From Flavobacterium gilvum (GTDB lineage Bacteria > Bacteroidota > Bacteroidia > Flavobacteriales > Flavobacteriaceae): a DNA stretch of 64,000 nt. Position numbers and translations under genes: made by a program. The DNA lies in NCBI RefSeq assembly GCF_001761465.1, contig NZ_CP017479.1, forward strand, positions 3,286,001 to 3,350,000, in the 5' to 3' direction. This document shows positions 39,743 through 49,137 of this stretch, in pieces. The notes below the pieces were generated by a model. That model searched no databases. It saw only the letters and a list, made by a program, of their open reading frames with translations, and was not told the DNA's origin. Every line of letters starts with the position of its first letter. The stretch's first letter is position 1.

Positions 39743-39888
39743 TTAATTATTTCTCTTGAAAAAGCCTATAGGGAAACACATTCGATGATCTGCTTTTTTT
39801 TAATGCTTCAAAAAACTATCTCACAAATAATCCCATTCGGCTACTGATAAATACTCTTTTCCCTCAGTATTCATTTTAAACTAAATAT
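39743..39888 (-). pseudogene. Remnant of a second tssF 3' end
   Basis: On the minus strand this aligns throughout with the end of the tssF fragment at 43487. EYLSVAEWDYL, stop, DSFLKH here matches EYLSATEWDYLCESFMKH there, and the tail FPIGFFKRN matches FPYRLFIEN. It has in-frame stops and at least one frameshift. The ClpV-like gene ends inside it: the last codons and stop of that gene are derived from this sequence. It marks an old recombination or deletion joining clpV to a tssF paralogue. Confidence 0.85.
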
Positions 39889-42338
39889 CGACTAGTCTCT
39901 TCCTTTATCCATTTTACTTCTTCATTTTCAATAACAACAATCATTTTATCACCATCTTTTACTTCACCGGAAATTATTTTCTTAGCCAATGGTCTTCTTA
40001 AATGACTTCGGATAATACTTTTTATAGGTCTTGCACCATATTTGGCATTATATCCATTTTCGGCAAGATAGAGTTTGGCTTCCATCGGAATGTCAACCGT
40101 TATATTACTATTTTTTAGCAAATCCATGAACTCTTTTTTAAGATGTATTTCAAATATTTTTAATGCATTTTCTTTACTAATCGGAGCAAAAGGAACAATT
40201 TCCGTTAATCTTCCTAAGAATTCAGGTCTAAAATGATTCCCCATAATTTCCATTAAAGATGAAGAAGTAGGAATTTGATTTTTATTGAATGTTTCTACAA
40301 TATGGTCTGCTCCAATATTCGAGGTAAAAAGGATGATTGCATTCGAAAAATCTCCTTCTTTACCTAATCGATCGTGTAATTTTCCTTCGTCCATAATTTG
40401 GAGGAATACATCATAAACCGAAGCATGTGCTTTTTCAATTTCATCAAATAATACGATTGAATACGGTTTTTGTCTTATTTTGTTAACCAATAATCCACCT
40501 TCTTCATAACCAACATATCCTGGAGGTGCTCCATAAAGTAATGCTGCCGAATGCTCTTCTTTAAATTCGGACATATCAAATCGGATTATAGCGTTTTCAT
40601 CCTGAAAAAGAAATTCGGCCAAACTCTTTGCCAATTCTGTTTTTCCAGTTCCGGTTGGTCCTAAAAAAAAGAATGAAGCAATAGGCTGTCCCGCTTTACT
40701 TAATCCCGATCTTGATTCCAGAATAGAACCTGCAACTGTTCCAATACAATGATCCTGACCAATTACTCTTCGGCCTAAAACCTCTTCGATATTGTTTAGT
40801 TTTTGTTTTTCTTCCTCTTTTAATTTTCCGGCGGGAATACCTGTTTTTTGAGCAATTATAAGCGAAAGATCAAAAGCTTCAATATGAACACGTTTGTCTA
40901 GTGCCCTTTCTTCAAGTGTGCTTACAAGGTTTTCAATATATTTAATAATAGCTTCCGAAGTTTCAAATGTTTTGCGGTCATTTTGTTCTTCAACAAGCAT
41001 TAAAAATGTTGTCTTATTGATTAAATCAGTCAAAAACCAGTTACATTCTTTTATTAATTGCTCTTCAGATAAGTTGCTTTCATTCTGTTTTAAAAGTGCC
41101 AATTTATCAAGAATGACATGTTTCTCTTTTAGAAAGGTTTCCCCGGATGTCTTTAAAACCGACATCGTGTGATCTATAAGATTAATGGCAGACTCCGGTA
41201 AGCTTTTTTCTTTTAAGTATCTTCTGGATAATCGGATAGACTCTGTAATTGTTTGATCATCGATTTGTATTTTATGATGTTCCTGATACTTTTTAATTGA
41301 TTCCCTAATCATTCGAAACAAAGTATCATCATCAGACTCTTTTAATTTTATGATTTCAAACATACCTGATAGGCCCTGTTCTTTTTCAATCCTTTTGGTG
41401 TATTCGTCGATTGTAGAAGTGGCAATAATGTTTAATCCTTTAGCTAATTCGCCTTTTAAAACATTAGAAACACCAGAATCTCCACCATTTTTATCCAATA
41501 ATGTATGTATTTCTTCAATAATAAGAATTGCTTTTGGATATTGTTTTAATTCCTGAATACAGTTTTTTAATCGATCTTCAATTTCTCCTTTGTATGATGC
41601 GCCGGCAATTAACGATGATAAATCCAGTTCGAAAAGTTGTACTTTGTTTAAAACATCCGGAACCTGATTAGCGATTACATTCTGAACAAGCGTATCAATT
41701 AATATTGACTTACCAATTCCACGATCGCCAATAAGTAAAACATTAGGTTTGGAGAATCGGCAAAGAATTTCTTTTATAGTATTCAATTCAATCTCACGAC
41801 CAACTGCAGCAATATTTTTATTCTTTTTTTCAAGATTTTTGTGAATAGCATATTTCGATAAAAACCCTTTTTTAACCTCTTGCTTCGCACCATTAATCGG
41901 TTGTTCGATAATAGTTTGATTTTCCAGTAATTCATTTCTTGAAATTGGGTAAGTTTTCATTTGGTCGAAATTAAAACCTACACCAGGTGAACTAATGGCT
42001 ACTATAATGGCGTAAAGGCTAATTTCATCTTCATTTAAAGCTATGCGTACTGATTCAGCTTCTTTGATAATTTCATCAATTATATCACTAGGTTCTGCGT
42101 CAAGAACCTGAGTTGTTTTGGGTTCATCTTCCATACGAACCTCTGCCCACTCATCAAGATAATAAACGTCCTTACCCATTGTTTCAAGACGTTTCAAAAG
42201 TGATAAATCCCTGTTTAAGATAGCCTTTAATAAATGTGACGCAGAATAATGTTTATTAAAATTGGTTTTTGCAATTTTTTTAGCTATTTCTAATGCACTG
42301 ATCAATTCTGAGCTGAAAATATTTTTTTCTTCTTCCAT
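39876..42338 (-). CDS. tssH: ClpV-like AAA+ ATPase of a type VI secretion system (TssH)
   Basis: 820 residues. An N-terminal Clp repeat domain (about 1-150) is followed by the first AAA+ module (Walker A GDRGIGKS at about 208), a shortened middle region, and the second module (Walker A GPTGTGKT at about 578; FDMSEFKEEHS; LFDEIEKAH). The C-terminal small domain ends KYGARPIKSIIRSHLRRPLA. It diverges strongly from the housekeeping ClpB at 52.6 kb and lies with TssF and TssG genes, so contracted-sheath disassembly is the likely original role. The final residues (SRYLV) come from a fused tssF remnant. With no sheath genes nearby, function here is doubtful. Confidence 0.8.
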   Translation of the reverse strand: MEEEKNIFSSELISALEIAKKIAKTNFNKHYSASHLLKAILNRDLSLLKRLETMGKDVYYLDEWAEVRMEDEPKTTQVLDAEPSDIIDEIIKEAESVRIALNEDEISLYAIIVAISSPGVGFNFDQMKTYPISRNELLENQTIIEQPINGAKQEVKKGFLSKYAIHKNLEKKNKNIAAVGREIELNTIKEILCRFSKPNVLLIGDRGIGKSILIDTLVQNVIANQVPDVLNKVQLFELDLSSLIAGASYKGEIEDRLKNCIQELKQYPKAILIIEEIHTLLDKNGGDSGVSNVLKGELAKGLNIIATSTIDEYTKRIEKEQGLSGMFEIIKLKESDDDTLFRMIRESIKKYQEHHKIQIDDQTITESIRLSRRYLKEKSLPESAINLIDHTMSVLKTSGETFLKEKHVILDKLALLKQNESNLSEEQLIKECNWFLTDLINKTTFLMLVEEQNDRKTFETSEAIIKYIENLVSTLEERALDKRVHIEAFDLSLIIAQKTGIPAGKLKEEEKQKLNNIEEVLGRRVIGQDHCIGTVAGSILESRSGLSKAGQPIASFFFLGPTGTGKTELAKSLAEFLFQDENAIIRFDMSEFKEEHSAALLYGAPPGYVGYEEGGLLVNKIRQKPYSIVLFDEIEKAHASVYDVFLQIMDEGKLHDRLGKEGDFSNAIILFTSNIGADHIVETFNKNQIPTSSSLMEIMGNHFRPEFLGRLTEIVPFAPISKENALKIFEIHLKKEFMDLLKNSNITVDIPMEAKLYLAENGYNAKYGARPIKSIIRSHLRRPLAKKIISGEVKDGDKMIVVIENEEVKWIKEETSRYLV

Positions 42339-42347
42339 AATACTATT

Positions 42348-43400
42348 TTAATCTTTAGACCAGATCAGGTATTTTTTTACTTTATAGCTAATATTCAACC
42401 CTTTAACATAGTTATTTTGCTTGTCTTTGTTTAATCGTATTGATTCAATTTTTATTTTTTTCCCTTTAATAGCTGCACACAATTGAGAAAAAGTCAATAA
42501 ATCTGTATCATTTTTCACAACCGGAATATCCAAATCATCGCACAAATACTCGGAGAAATCGTCTTTGATTTTACTGCCTTCGGCAACTTTATTTAATAGG
42601 ATTTCAAATTGATCTTCAGATATTTTTGGAGCTTTTTTAGCTATGTTTATACTATCCTTTACGGTTTTAGTTTTTGGAGCAACAGGTACATATTGTAGCA
42701 TATCTTCTAAAGGGTCTTTTTTTACAGAACCTCTTGGCAATGAAAACGCTTCTGCCTTTTTTTCATATTCATAAGAAGTAACATCCAGTGGGTTTGTTTT
42801 TTTTATAACTTTTGGATGAACGTAGATGATTTTTTTTGCAACAGTGCTAAAATCCCCATTTATAACCAGTGTGATTGTTTTTTCTCCCGGTGTTGAAAAA
42901 GTGTACACCGGATTAGCAGAAGTTTCATCGATACCTCTGTTTTCTCCAAATGCCCATTCCCATGTTTTGGCCTTATTGGATATCGATTTAAAGTAAGCGG
43001 GCTGTCCTACTGTAATAACTTTTGGAGCAATAATTTTAGGAGTTCCCAATTTATCAGCGGCATATTTATCATTAAGAATAAGTTCTTGTGTATGGGTGCA
43101 GTCTCCATTTATAGTTAGTGTTACCATAAATTTTCCAGGTTTTTTATACACATGAAATGTATGTCTTCTTACATCAGGTACCGATCCATCTCCAAAATCC
43201 CACTTCCATGATTTTGCATTTTGTGTTCGGTCATAAAACTCAATAGATTCATCGCTTTGCGAGTGATCCGAGAAAATATAGAACTTCACATCTTCGCAAT
43301 CAACATGGTTGAAAAACTGAACTATAGATGCAATAATTCCAATTAATAATAAGATTGCAAAGAAGAATACAACCCTGATATCGATATTTTTTTTATTCAT
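42348..43400 (-). CDS. PKD-domain membrane protein of the T6SS locus
   Basis: 350 residues: short cytoplasmic N-terminus, one membrane helix (about 9-29), then two PKD-like domains (about 45-110, WKWDFGDGSVPDVRR; about 120-195, WEWAFGENRGIDE), and a C-terminal helical region with a Lys-rich linker. It lies 9 bases upstream of clpV and downstream of tssF, so it is likely one of the accessory envelope components specific to Bacteroidota T6SS (TssN to TssR set). Which one I cannot say with confidence. Confidence 0.7.
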   Translation of the reverse strand: MNKKNIDIRVVFFFAILLLIGIIASIVQFFNHVDCEDVKFYIFSDHSQSDESIEFYDRTQNAKSWKWDFGDGSVPDVRRHTFHVYKKPGKFMVTLTINGDCTHTQELILNDKYAADKLGTPKIIAPKVITVGQPAYFKSISNKAKTWEWAFGENRGIDETSANPVYTFSTPGEKTITLVINGDFSTVAKKIIYVHPKVIKKTNPLDVTSYEYEKKAEAFSLPRGSVKKDPLEDMLQYVPVAPKTKTVKDSINIAKKAPKISEDQFEILLNKVAEGSKIKDDFSEYLCDDLDIPVVKNDTDLLTFSQLCAAIKGKKIKIESIRLNKDKQNNYVKGLNISYKVKKYLIWSKD

Positions 43401-43486
43401 TTTTAATTATTAAAGTATTAAGTAAGGCATAGTCTTAGCGCAATAGCTGTTGCAGTTTCAGGTCAATCGGAAATTTCATTTATGAC

Positions 43487-44596
43487 CTAATTCTCAATAA
43501 ATAATCTGTAAGGAAAAACGTTTGACGACCTGCTTTTTAAATGTTTCATAAAACTCTCGCACAGATAATCCCATTCTGTTGCTGATAAATATTCTTTTTC
43601 GATTGCATTAATTTTTAAATAAATATCTACTGTTCGGCTAAATCCTGCTTTTGCAGAAATTTCTTTTCGCGTCCCTTTTTCAATTTTAACGTCTGTAATG
43701 CAATTCTTAAAATGATTACATGCAAAAGCTTTAATGTCCGCAAAAGTCACAATTCGACCACGTGTTAATAAAGCATTTCGATAAGCCAAAATGCGGTCTT
43801 TGTTATTTTGTTTATTGGTACCTCCAACTGTATTTGTAACTAATATTGCTTCCTGACTCACAAAATATAAATCATCTTTAGACTCCAAAGCTGTACCTGC
43901 TTTAATATCATTTCCTTCCTCGGCACATGTAGACCAGTATTTTATGGAAAATGATTTTCCCGTCGATTCATCGATTTTAGGTTTAATCATAAGATAAGGG
44001 GCGTTATTTTTAGAAAAACTACTCTCTTTAGCCTGTTGTTCTACAGAAGCCAATAACTGGTTGATTTCGATTAGAGAACTACTCATAAAATCTTTTCCTA
44101 AACCGGCAAATGAAGAACTTTCATCTTTTAATAAATCCAATACGTTTTGGAGCAATTCAGAAGCACTTCTTGAATCAAATCTAGAAACCCCTCCCGTCCT
44201 TAAAACCGCATTTCCTTCTTCTACAACACCATCCTTAAATTCCTTTATTTCATAATGATTATTGAATCCATCAACAACAGAATCTAAATCTAGATAAATA
44301 TCATTGTCAGTTTCAAGTGCTACATATGACAAAAAGTTTCCGATTGTTTTATTTAGGACATGCTTTTTTTTATTGATTACTGGAAAACAGTTAGCAGTAA
44401 AAGAAACATTGTCAATTATTTGAGGAATAAGTGATTCCGGAAAAACCAATTTTACCCAAATAATACTCTTCCCGCTATTTTCGGTTATTTCTTCAAAATA
44501 TTTATACTCGGCATTGTATTCCTTAATAGGTTTATGTTTCAATACCCCATTTAGTGTGTAAAAGTTATCAAAATAAAATTCGTTAACTTCCTGCAT
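43487..44596 (-). pseudogene. tssF: TssF-like baseplate protein, 5'-truncated by an IS
   Basis: 369 residues remain. NVSFTANCFPVINKKKH and the downstream segments up to FPYRLFIEN resemble the C-terminal half of TssF, the wedge protein of the T6SS baseplate, normally about 600 residues. The frame stays open upstream of the first ATG (ELEFTV-like codons) until the IS21 right end about 15 bases away, so the N-terminal half has been cut off. A degraded paralogue of its 3' end follows clpV. TssF identity is by pattern and neighbourhood, not by a search. Confidence 0.7.
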
Positions 44597-44617
44597 AACT
44601 GTAAATTCCAGTGATAT

Positions 44618-44697
44618 TGACCACCCAATTCCAATTTAAAGTGACCACCTGATTCCAATTCAAAATGACCACCTAATTCCGGAGCAAAGTGACCACC
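44618..44697. repeat. Left-end IS21 repeats
   Basis: Four copies of TGACCACC at 44618, 44642, 44666 and 44690, with an exact 24-base period. These are probably transposase-binding sites. Confidence 0.92.
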
Positions 44698-44759
44698 CCG
44701 TTTTCATAAAAAACTACTTTTTTTCATGCGCTAATTAGTACTCAAATATACTTAAAATA

Positions 44760-45497
44760 TTATTCCTTGTTTATTCCTCTTTTCTTTCTCATAGATTCCC
44801 CATGCAATTCGAGTCTGTGGGCTTGATGTATAAGTCTATCCAAAATTGCGTCAGCTATAGTTTTTTCGCCAATTATATCATACCAACCTTGTACAGGAAT
44901 TTGCGATGTAACAATTATAGAACCGTTATTATGCCTGTCTTCAATAATCTCCAAAAGTGTAATTCGGTTTTGACTATCTAATGCCTGGAGTCCAAAATCG
45001 TCAAGTATGATAACGTCTTGCCTTTCAATTTTGGCAAGTTCTCTTAGGTAAGAACCATCTGCTTTGGCCATTTTTAATTTAGCAAACAGCTTCGAAGTAT
45101 TAAAATAGCTTACTTTATAGCCATGAATACAGGCTTGGTAACCCAATGCGGTACCTAAATAACTTTTGCCTACACCTGTACTTCCTGTGATTAAGATGTT
45201 TTCATTTTTTTCAACAAATTCGCATTCTGCCAGACGAAGAACTGTATTCCGGTCAAGATTGCGGGATACATCAAAATTGACATTTTCAATATTTGATTTG
45301 TAATGGAATTTAGCATTCTTTATACTGCGTTCTATACGACGATTGTGCCTTTCGTCCCATTCAGCATCAATAATCATCGATACAAATTGATCGAGTGTGT
45401 AGTGGCCTGTTCTTCCGCTTTCAATCGCTGTTTTAAAAGCATTAAACATTCCGTAAAGTTTCATTTGTCTCATTTTTGTTACTGTGGATTCATTCAT
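44760..45497 (-). CDS. istB: IS21 transposition helper ATPase IstB
   Basis: 245 residues of the DnaC/IstB AAA+ type. Walker A ITGSTGVGKSYLG (about residue 100-112), Walker B VIILDDFGLQ (about 160) and the arginine-rich AILDRLIHQAHRLEL near the C-terminus are all present. It regulates target choice and activates the IstA transposase. It starts 16 bases after istA and appears intact. Confidence 0.97.
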   Translation of the reverse strand: MNESTVTKMRQMKLYGMFNAFKTAIESGRTGHYTLDQFVSMIIDAEWDERHNRRIERSIKNAKFHYKSNIENVNFDVSRNLDRNTVLRLAECEFVEKNENILITGSTGVGKSYLGTALGYQACIHGYKVSYFNTSKLFAKLKMAKADGSYLRELAKIERQDVIILDDFGLQALDSQNRITLLEIIEDRHNNGSIIVTSQIPVQGWYDIIGEKTIADAILDRLIHQAHRLELHGESMRKKRGINKE

Positions 45498-45513
45498 GTT
45501 TTTAAGATTTAAT

Positions 45514-47061
45514 TTAATTATAATACTGTTTGCCTCTTATGTTTCCGTGGTTCGGAAGTTCATGCTCAGGTTCCTGTTCTAAATCAATACGATCTAAGTT
45601 GTTTTCTAAAATATTTTGGATGGTCTTAAAATTGTAAATTCTAAAGTCAAGCGCTCGTTTACAGGCATTTATTAATCGCTGCTTACCAACCTTTTTTTCA
45701 AAGTTTAGTATTCCTAAACAACTTTTATAAGCCTGTTCAGGATGGTTTCTGCTTTCGATTATCTGCATAATATATTCTCCTACTGACTCATCAATACTAC
45801 CTGCCCAATCAATGAATCGAGCAGCACTCCACTGAGCTACAAACTGATGTGAACTGGCTAAATGTTCTGGAGTTGTGGTATAGACATAAGGTTTGTAATT
45901 TCGCTGATGAACCGCTATTCGATTGTATTTATAATAGATCTCTACGGTTGATCTTGTGTACAAGAGTTTCGTTTTTTTCTTTACATATTGATACGGAACG
46001 CTGTAATAATTTTTGTCTTGACTTAATTGGACATGACCATTTTGCATTACCGTTGCAAAGGATTGATATTTGATTTCAAAGCGTTCTTGTGGTAGTGGAC
46101 GCAGTTTTTGTTTCTCATCTTCTACAAACAATTCTTTTCGTGAGTAAGGACGACCTGTTAGTTTTCGATTATTATGAATGTCTAATAAATCCCATATCTG
46201 TTGGTTTAATTCTTCTAGAGAAAAGAATTTGGTTTCTTTTAGTGTTACATAAATTCTTCTGTATAATATCTTTACAGCCCCTTCAACTAATGACTTATCT
46301 CTAGGTTTATAAGCTCTAGTTGGCAAGATTGTAGTTTCGTAATGTTCCGCTAAGTCGGCTAAAGTTTCATTAATTGTTGGCTCAAAACGACTGCTTTTTA
46401 TTACTGCAGATTTTAAATTATCTGGAACAATTGCTGCAGGAGTGCCTTCAAAAAAGCGCATGGCATTTTCTACAGAAGTAACAAAATCTTCCTTTTGCTG
46501 GCTCATAGAAGCTTCAGCATAGGTGTATTGACTAGCCCCTAATATAGCCACAAAGAATTGTACTTCTTTGATTTCTCCAGTGTCGCTATCAATAATGGAT
46601 AGTGTTTTTCCAGCATAATCAACATACATTTTATCACCGGATTTATGATTCATATGCATCACTGGATTGACTTGTTTACTCCATACTTTGTAATAATGAG
46701 CAAATTGAGAACTCCTGTAACCATCAGGGTTTATGGCAGCATATTGTTCCCACATATGTTGTATGGTAACGCCAACTTTTTTTAGCTCACGCTCCATTTT
46801 AGGAAAATAATTATGGAGTGTTTGTAATTTGGGACTAATTGATTCCACAGTAGTCTGTGAAAACAAAAGTTCTAGTTCAGCATCTGTTTTTTTATCAATA
46901 AATTCAAAGTTTAATCCGAGAACTTCAAATAAAGAAATATACTTCTTTACCGTATTCCTAGAAAGGGATAAGTAGCTACTTATAAATAACTTACTTTTTC
47001 CATCACAATAGAATTTAATTACTTTTCTAATTTTACTCATGTCTGTTATTTTGTTTGCCAT
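45514..47061 (-). CDS. istA: IS21 transposase IstA
   Basis: 515 residues: N-terminal helix-turn-helix (about 5-45, GKSKLFISSYLSLSRNTVKKY), then an RNase H-like DDE core with YVDYAGKTL (about 145), IVPDNLKSAV (about 212) and the glutamate in KSLVEGAVKILYRR. The C-terminal part carries the Mu-type beta-barrel region. It is the first gene of the IS and is probably active in sequence. There is no internal stop or frameshift. Confidence 0.97.
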   Translation of the reverse strand: MANKITDMSKIRKVIKFYCDGKSKLFISSYLSLSRNTVKKYISLFEVLGLNFEFIDKKTDAELELLFSQTTVESISPKLQTLHNYFPKMERELKKVGVTIQHMWEQYAAINPDGYRSSQFAHYYKVWSKQVNPVMHMNHKSGDKMYVDYAGKTLSIIDSDTGEIKEVQFFVAILGASQYTYAEASMSQQKEDFVTSVENAMRFFEGTPAAIVPDNLKSAVIKSSRFEPTINETLADLAEHYETTILPTRAYKPRDKSLVEGAVKILYRRIYVTLKETKFFSLEELNQQIWDLLDIHNNRKLTGRPYSRKELFVEDEKQKLRPLPQERFEIKYQSFATVMQNGHVQLSQDKNYYSVPYQYVKKKTKLLYTRSTVEIYYKYNRIAVHQRNYKPYVYTTTPEHLASSHQFVAQWSAARFIDWAGSIDESVGEYIMQIIESRNHPEQAYKSCLGILNFEKKVGKQRLINACKRALDFRIYNFKTIQNILENNLDRIDLEQEPEHELPNHGNIRGKQYYN

Positions 47062-47144
47062 AATCCGCTTTTTTTTTGCGAATGTATGGTTCTAACGACA
47101 TGAAAAAGTCTGTAGTTTTTAATAATTAATTTACCCCAAAATTA

Positions 47145-47223
47145 GGTGGTCAATTTGAACTGGAATGGGGTGGTCAGTTTGCTCTGGAACTGGTGGTCAA
47201 TTTATACTGGAAAGAGGTGGTCA
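47145..47223. repeat. Right-end IS21 repeats
   Basis: Four copies of GGTGGTCA at 47145, 47169, 47192 and 47216, the inverse of the left-end octamers, with 23-24 base spacing. Confidence 0.92.
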
Positions 47224-47229
47224 ATTTGA

Positions 47230-47521
47230 CCGTTTTTTCCAAATAAACGTTCAGAATTCCGAATAACAAAGAAGCTATCTGATAAAAAAGAAACTCATTT
47301 GACAGCTCAGTAAATAATTTATTGTATCCCAAGAAAGCGACCAAGGCATAAATAACGACAAAGGAAAAAAGATAAATAAAAAATTTCTTTTTATGTATCA
47401 CCGAAAATTCTTTTACCTTGTCGCTAAATACCATAGTAAGTATAGCACTAACTGCTATAATTATCACCAGAAGCACAATTAACTTGATATCTATAAGTGC
47501 TCCTAAATACTTTTTTGCCAT
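47230..47521 (-). pseudogene. tssN: TssN-like membrane protein, 3'-truncated by an IS
   Basis: The first 97 codons of a membrane protein remain, with about three helices (residues 11-30, 47-65, 73-92): LIDIKLIVLLVIIIAVSAILT and KKFFIYLFSFVVIYALVAFLGY. The frame then runs into the IS21 end and terminates within it. The position after tssG and the helix pattern fit TssN, a Bacteroidota-specific T6SS envelope protein whose cytoplasmic domain would follow the lost segment. It starts 2 bases after the tssG stop. Confidence 0.6.
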
Positions 47522-47523
47522 TA

Positions 47524-48474
47524 CTAAATTCTTGTTGTATAACCCAATACAGGCTGTTTGCTGAAATTAAACTCTTCAATTTCTCTATTCATTAATAAGA
47601 CTGTTTTGAGCTCGACTTCCATCGGGAAAAAATGCTCGTAAAAACAATCTATAAACTTTTTTATTCTTCCTTTATGAATATAATTTTCAAAAGGGTTATT
47701 GATTATTGGGCCTATCTCTAAAGTTACATTCATGGAATAGTCCATATAATTATTTCCGCAGATAAAATCGACTCCCAATCTGTTTTCTCCTAAATTAATT
47801 TGCTCACTTTCATCACTGCATTCTTTATAAGTAGTTGTTTTATAGTCTATTTTTTCCTCTATAATACTTGATAAACAACGACATGCCAAATCTATATCTC
47901 CAACAATTTTATACGCATAAGGCAAAAGTTGAATAAACTTTGATACCAAAACTGCCGGATAATCTTGTGATAAACCCCAGAAATCATAAAAAAAATCTAA
48001 TGGCTTATGTCCATTTAGTTTATATAAAAAATCCCTCTCAACACTTTCTATTTTTGTCCGATAATGAAAAATCTCATTCTCGAACGGCATAAAAAATTTA
48101 CGTGACTCTGTCTCTTGCCTTTTCTGATGCTTATGCTCTTTAATCATCTGATGAACTGACTTATCAGCATTATTCTCATTTAGGCTATGAACAACCCCTT
48201 CAGGTAACGCATCATAGATACTGTCTCTGGACAACAATATTTTAAGATATTCCCGATTATCATAATTATTATCCTCAATTGAGGCTCCTAAAACATCACT
48301 CCTATACGCTCTTGTGAATTGTCCTTGGTTAGAAATTACGATTTCATCCGAAATAATAGAATTGCTCTCAATGAGTTCATTGGCAATAATCTCAGCTCTG
48401 ATATCATATGAAATATTTTCTATTTCTTTTACCAAGTCTTCAAGGTTCTTCTTATTTTTTCTTTGCATCTTCAT
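47524..48474 (-). CDS. tssG: TssG-like T6SS baseplate protein
   Basis: 316 residues. The N-terminal EIENISYDIRAEIIANELIES, the loop LSRDSIYDALPEGVVHSL (about 90-107) and EIFHYRTKIESVERDFL resemble the Bacteroidota form of TssG, which joins TssF and TssK in the wedge of the baseplate. It overlaps the end of the NlpC/P60-like gene by 23 bases and is followed at once by tssN, so the three were one operon. It is apparently intact, but its partners are truncated or missing here. Confidence 0.72.
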   Translation of the reverse strand: MKMQRKNKKNLEDLVKEIENISYDIRAEIIANELIESNSIISDEIVISNQGQFTRAYRSDVLGASIEDNNYDNREYLKILLSRDSIYDALPEGVVHSLNENNADKSVHQMIKEHKHQKRQETESRKFFMPFENEIFHYRTKIESVERDFLYKLNGHKPLDFFYDFWGLSQDYPAVLVSKFIQLLPYAYKIVGDIDLACRCLSSIIEEKIDYKTTTYKECSDESEQINLGENRLGVDFICGNNYMDYSMNVTLEIGPIINNPFENYIHKGRIKKFIDCFYEHFFPMEVELKTVLLMNREIEEFNFSKQPVLGYTTRI

Positions 48475-49093
48475 TAATTCGTCCTGCTCCTATGTATCGT
48501 AACTGAAAATATTCGTCATTGAAATTATAAATTGCCAATCCTTTATCCGTACAAGCAAGTATTCTGTCATTATGCAGATATAAGCCAACATCGGAGATAG
48601 GATGATCTTTATCGTATCTAAAAAAAACCAAATCGCCTTCTGCCAAAAAACTTCGTCCCGTGAAAACCTGGATCGATTTCGATTTCCACATCCCCGCAGG
48701 GTCTTTAGGAAGGGTCACCTTATACACATCGCTATACAAAGACTGCAAAAAATAGGAGCAATCAATTCCATTTTTAGAAAAACTTTTTTCTTTATAGGGT
48801 GTATTAATCCAAGGATCTATATAAGAATACAATTTGTAATTCGTAATTTTATTGGGCATAACAGCCAGTACAATCGAATATTTTTCCTTTAAAGACAAAA
48901 TGGCATCACTTAAATTTTCTGAATTATCATTTACAACTGTTTTGTTCTTTAATGCTTTTTCTTCCATTTCAGATTGCTTTTTTAATAGAGCTAAAGAAAA
49001 GTCATATTTAAAAGGAATCTGAGAAATATACTTCTTGCTACTACATCCTATACATGACATCACAATTAGTATTGATAAAACAATTTGCTTCAT
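48452..49093 (-). CDS. NlpC/P60-like lipoprotein with altered catalytic site
   Basis: 213 residues with a lipoprotein signal (LIVMSCIGC). The NlpC/P60 domain (about 90-205) keeps the nucleophile cysteine in NGIDCSYFLQSLY, then PKDPAGMW and LAEGDLVFFRYDK. In the segment that normally reads xHVGIYL, this protein has SDVGLYL, so the expected catalytic histidine is aspartate. It may be a non-catalytic peptidoglycan binder or a degenerate enzyme. It heads the surviving T6SS operon, which suggests a role in anchoring the apparatus or passing it through the wall. Confidence 0.8.
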   Translation of the reverse strand: MKQIVLSILIVMSCIGCSSKKYISQIPFKYDFSLALLKKQSEMEEKALKNKTVVNDNSENLSDAILSLKEKYSIVLAVMPNKITNYKLYSYIDPWINTPYKEKSFSKNGIDCSYFLQSLYSDVYKVTLPKDPAGMWKSKSIQVFTGRSFLAEGDLVFFRYDKDHPISDVGLYLHNDRILACTDKGLAIYNFNDEYFQLRYIGAGRINEDAKKK

Positions 49094-49137
49094 AAAAAAT
49101 ATTTATTTTTTGCCTTTATTTAGAGGCATTGCAACTC

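Larger units (their letters stand above)
44612..47229 (-). mobile_element. IS21-family insertion sequence
   Basis: About 2.6 kb, with istA and istB on the minus strand and multiple TGACCACC repeats at both ends, as is typical of IS21. The outermost inverted ends are TGATATTGACCACC (left) and TCAAATTGACCACC (right, inverted). Both genes look intact. The flanks AATTCCAG and CCGTTTTT show no target duplication, and the two sides carry pieces of different genes (tssF 3' part, tssN 5' part). The boundaries are good to a few bases. Confidence 0.93.

Noticed and set aside
39876..42338. Second housekeeping ClpB
   Set aside because: Divergent Walker regions, shortened middle domain and T6SS neighbours fit ClpV/TssH; canonical ClpB is at 52606-55212.
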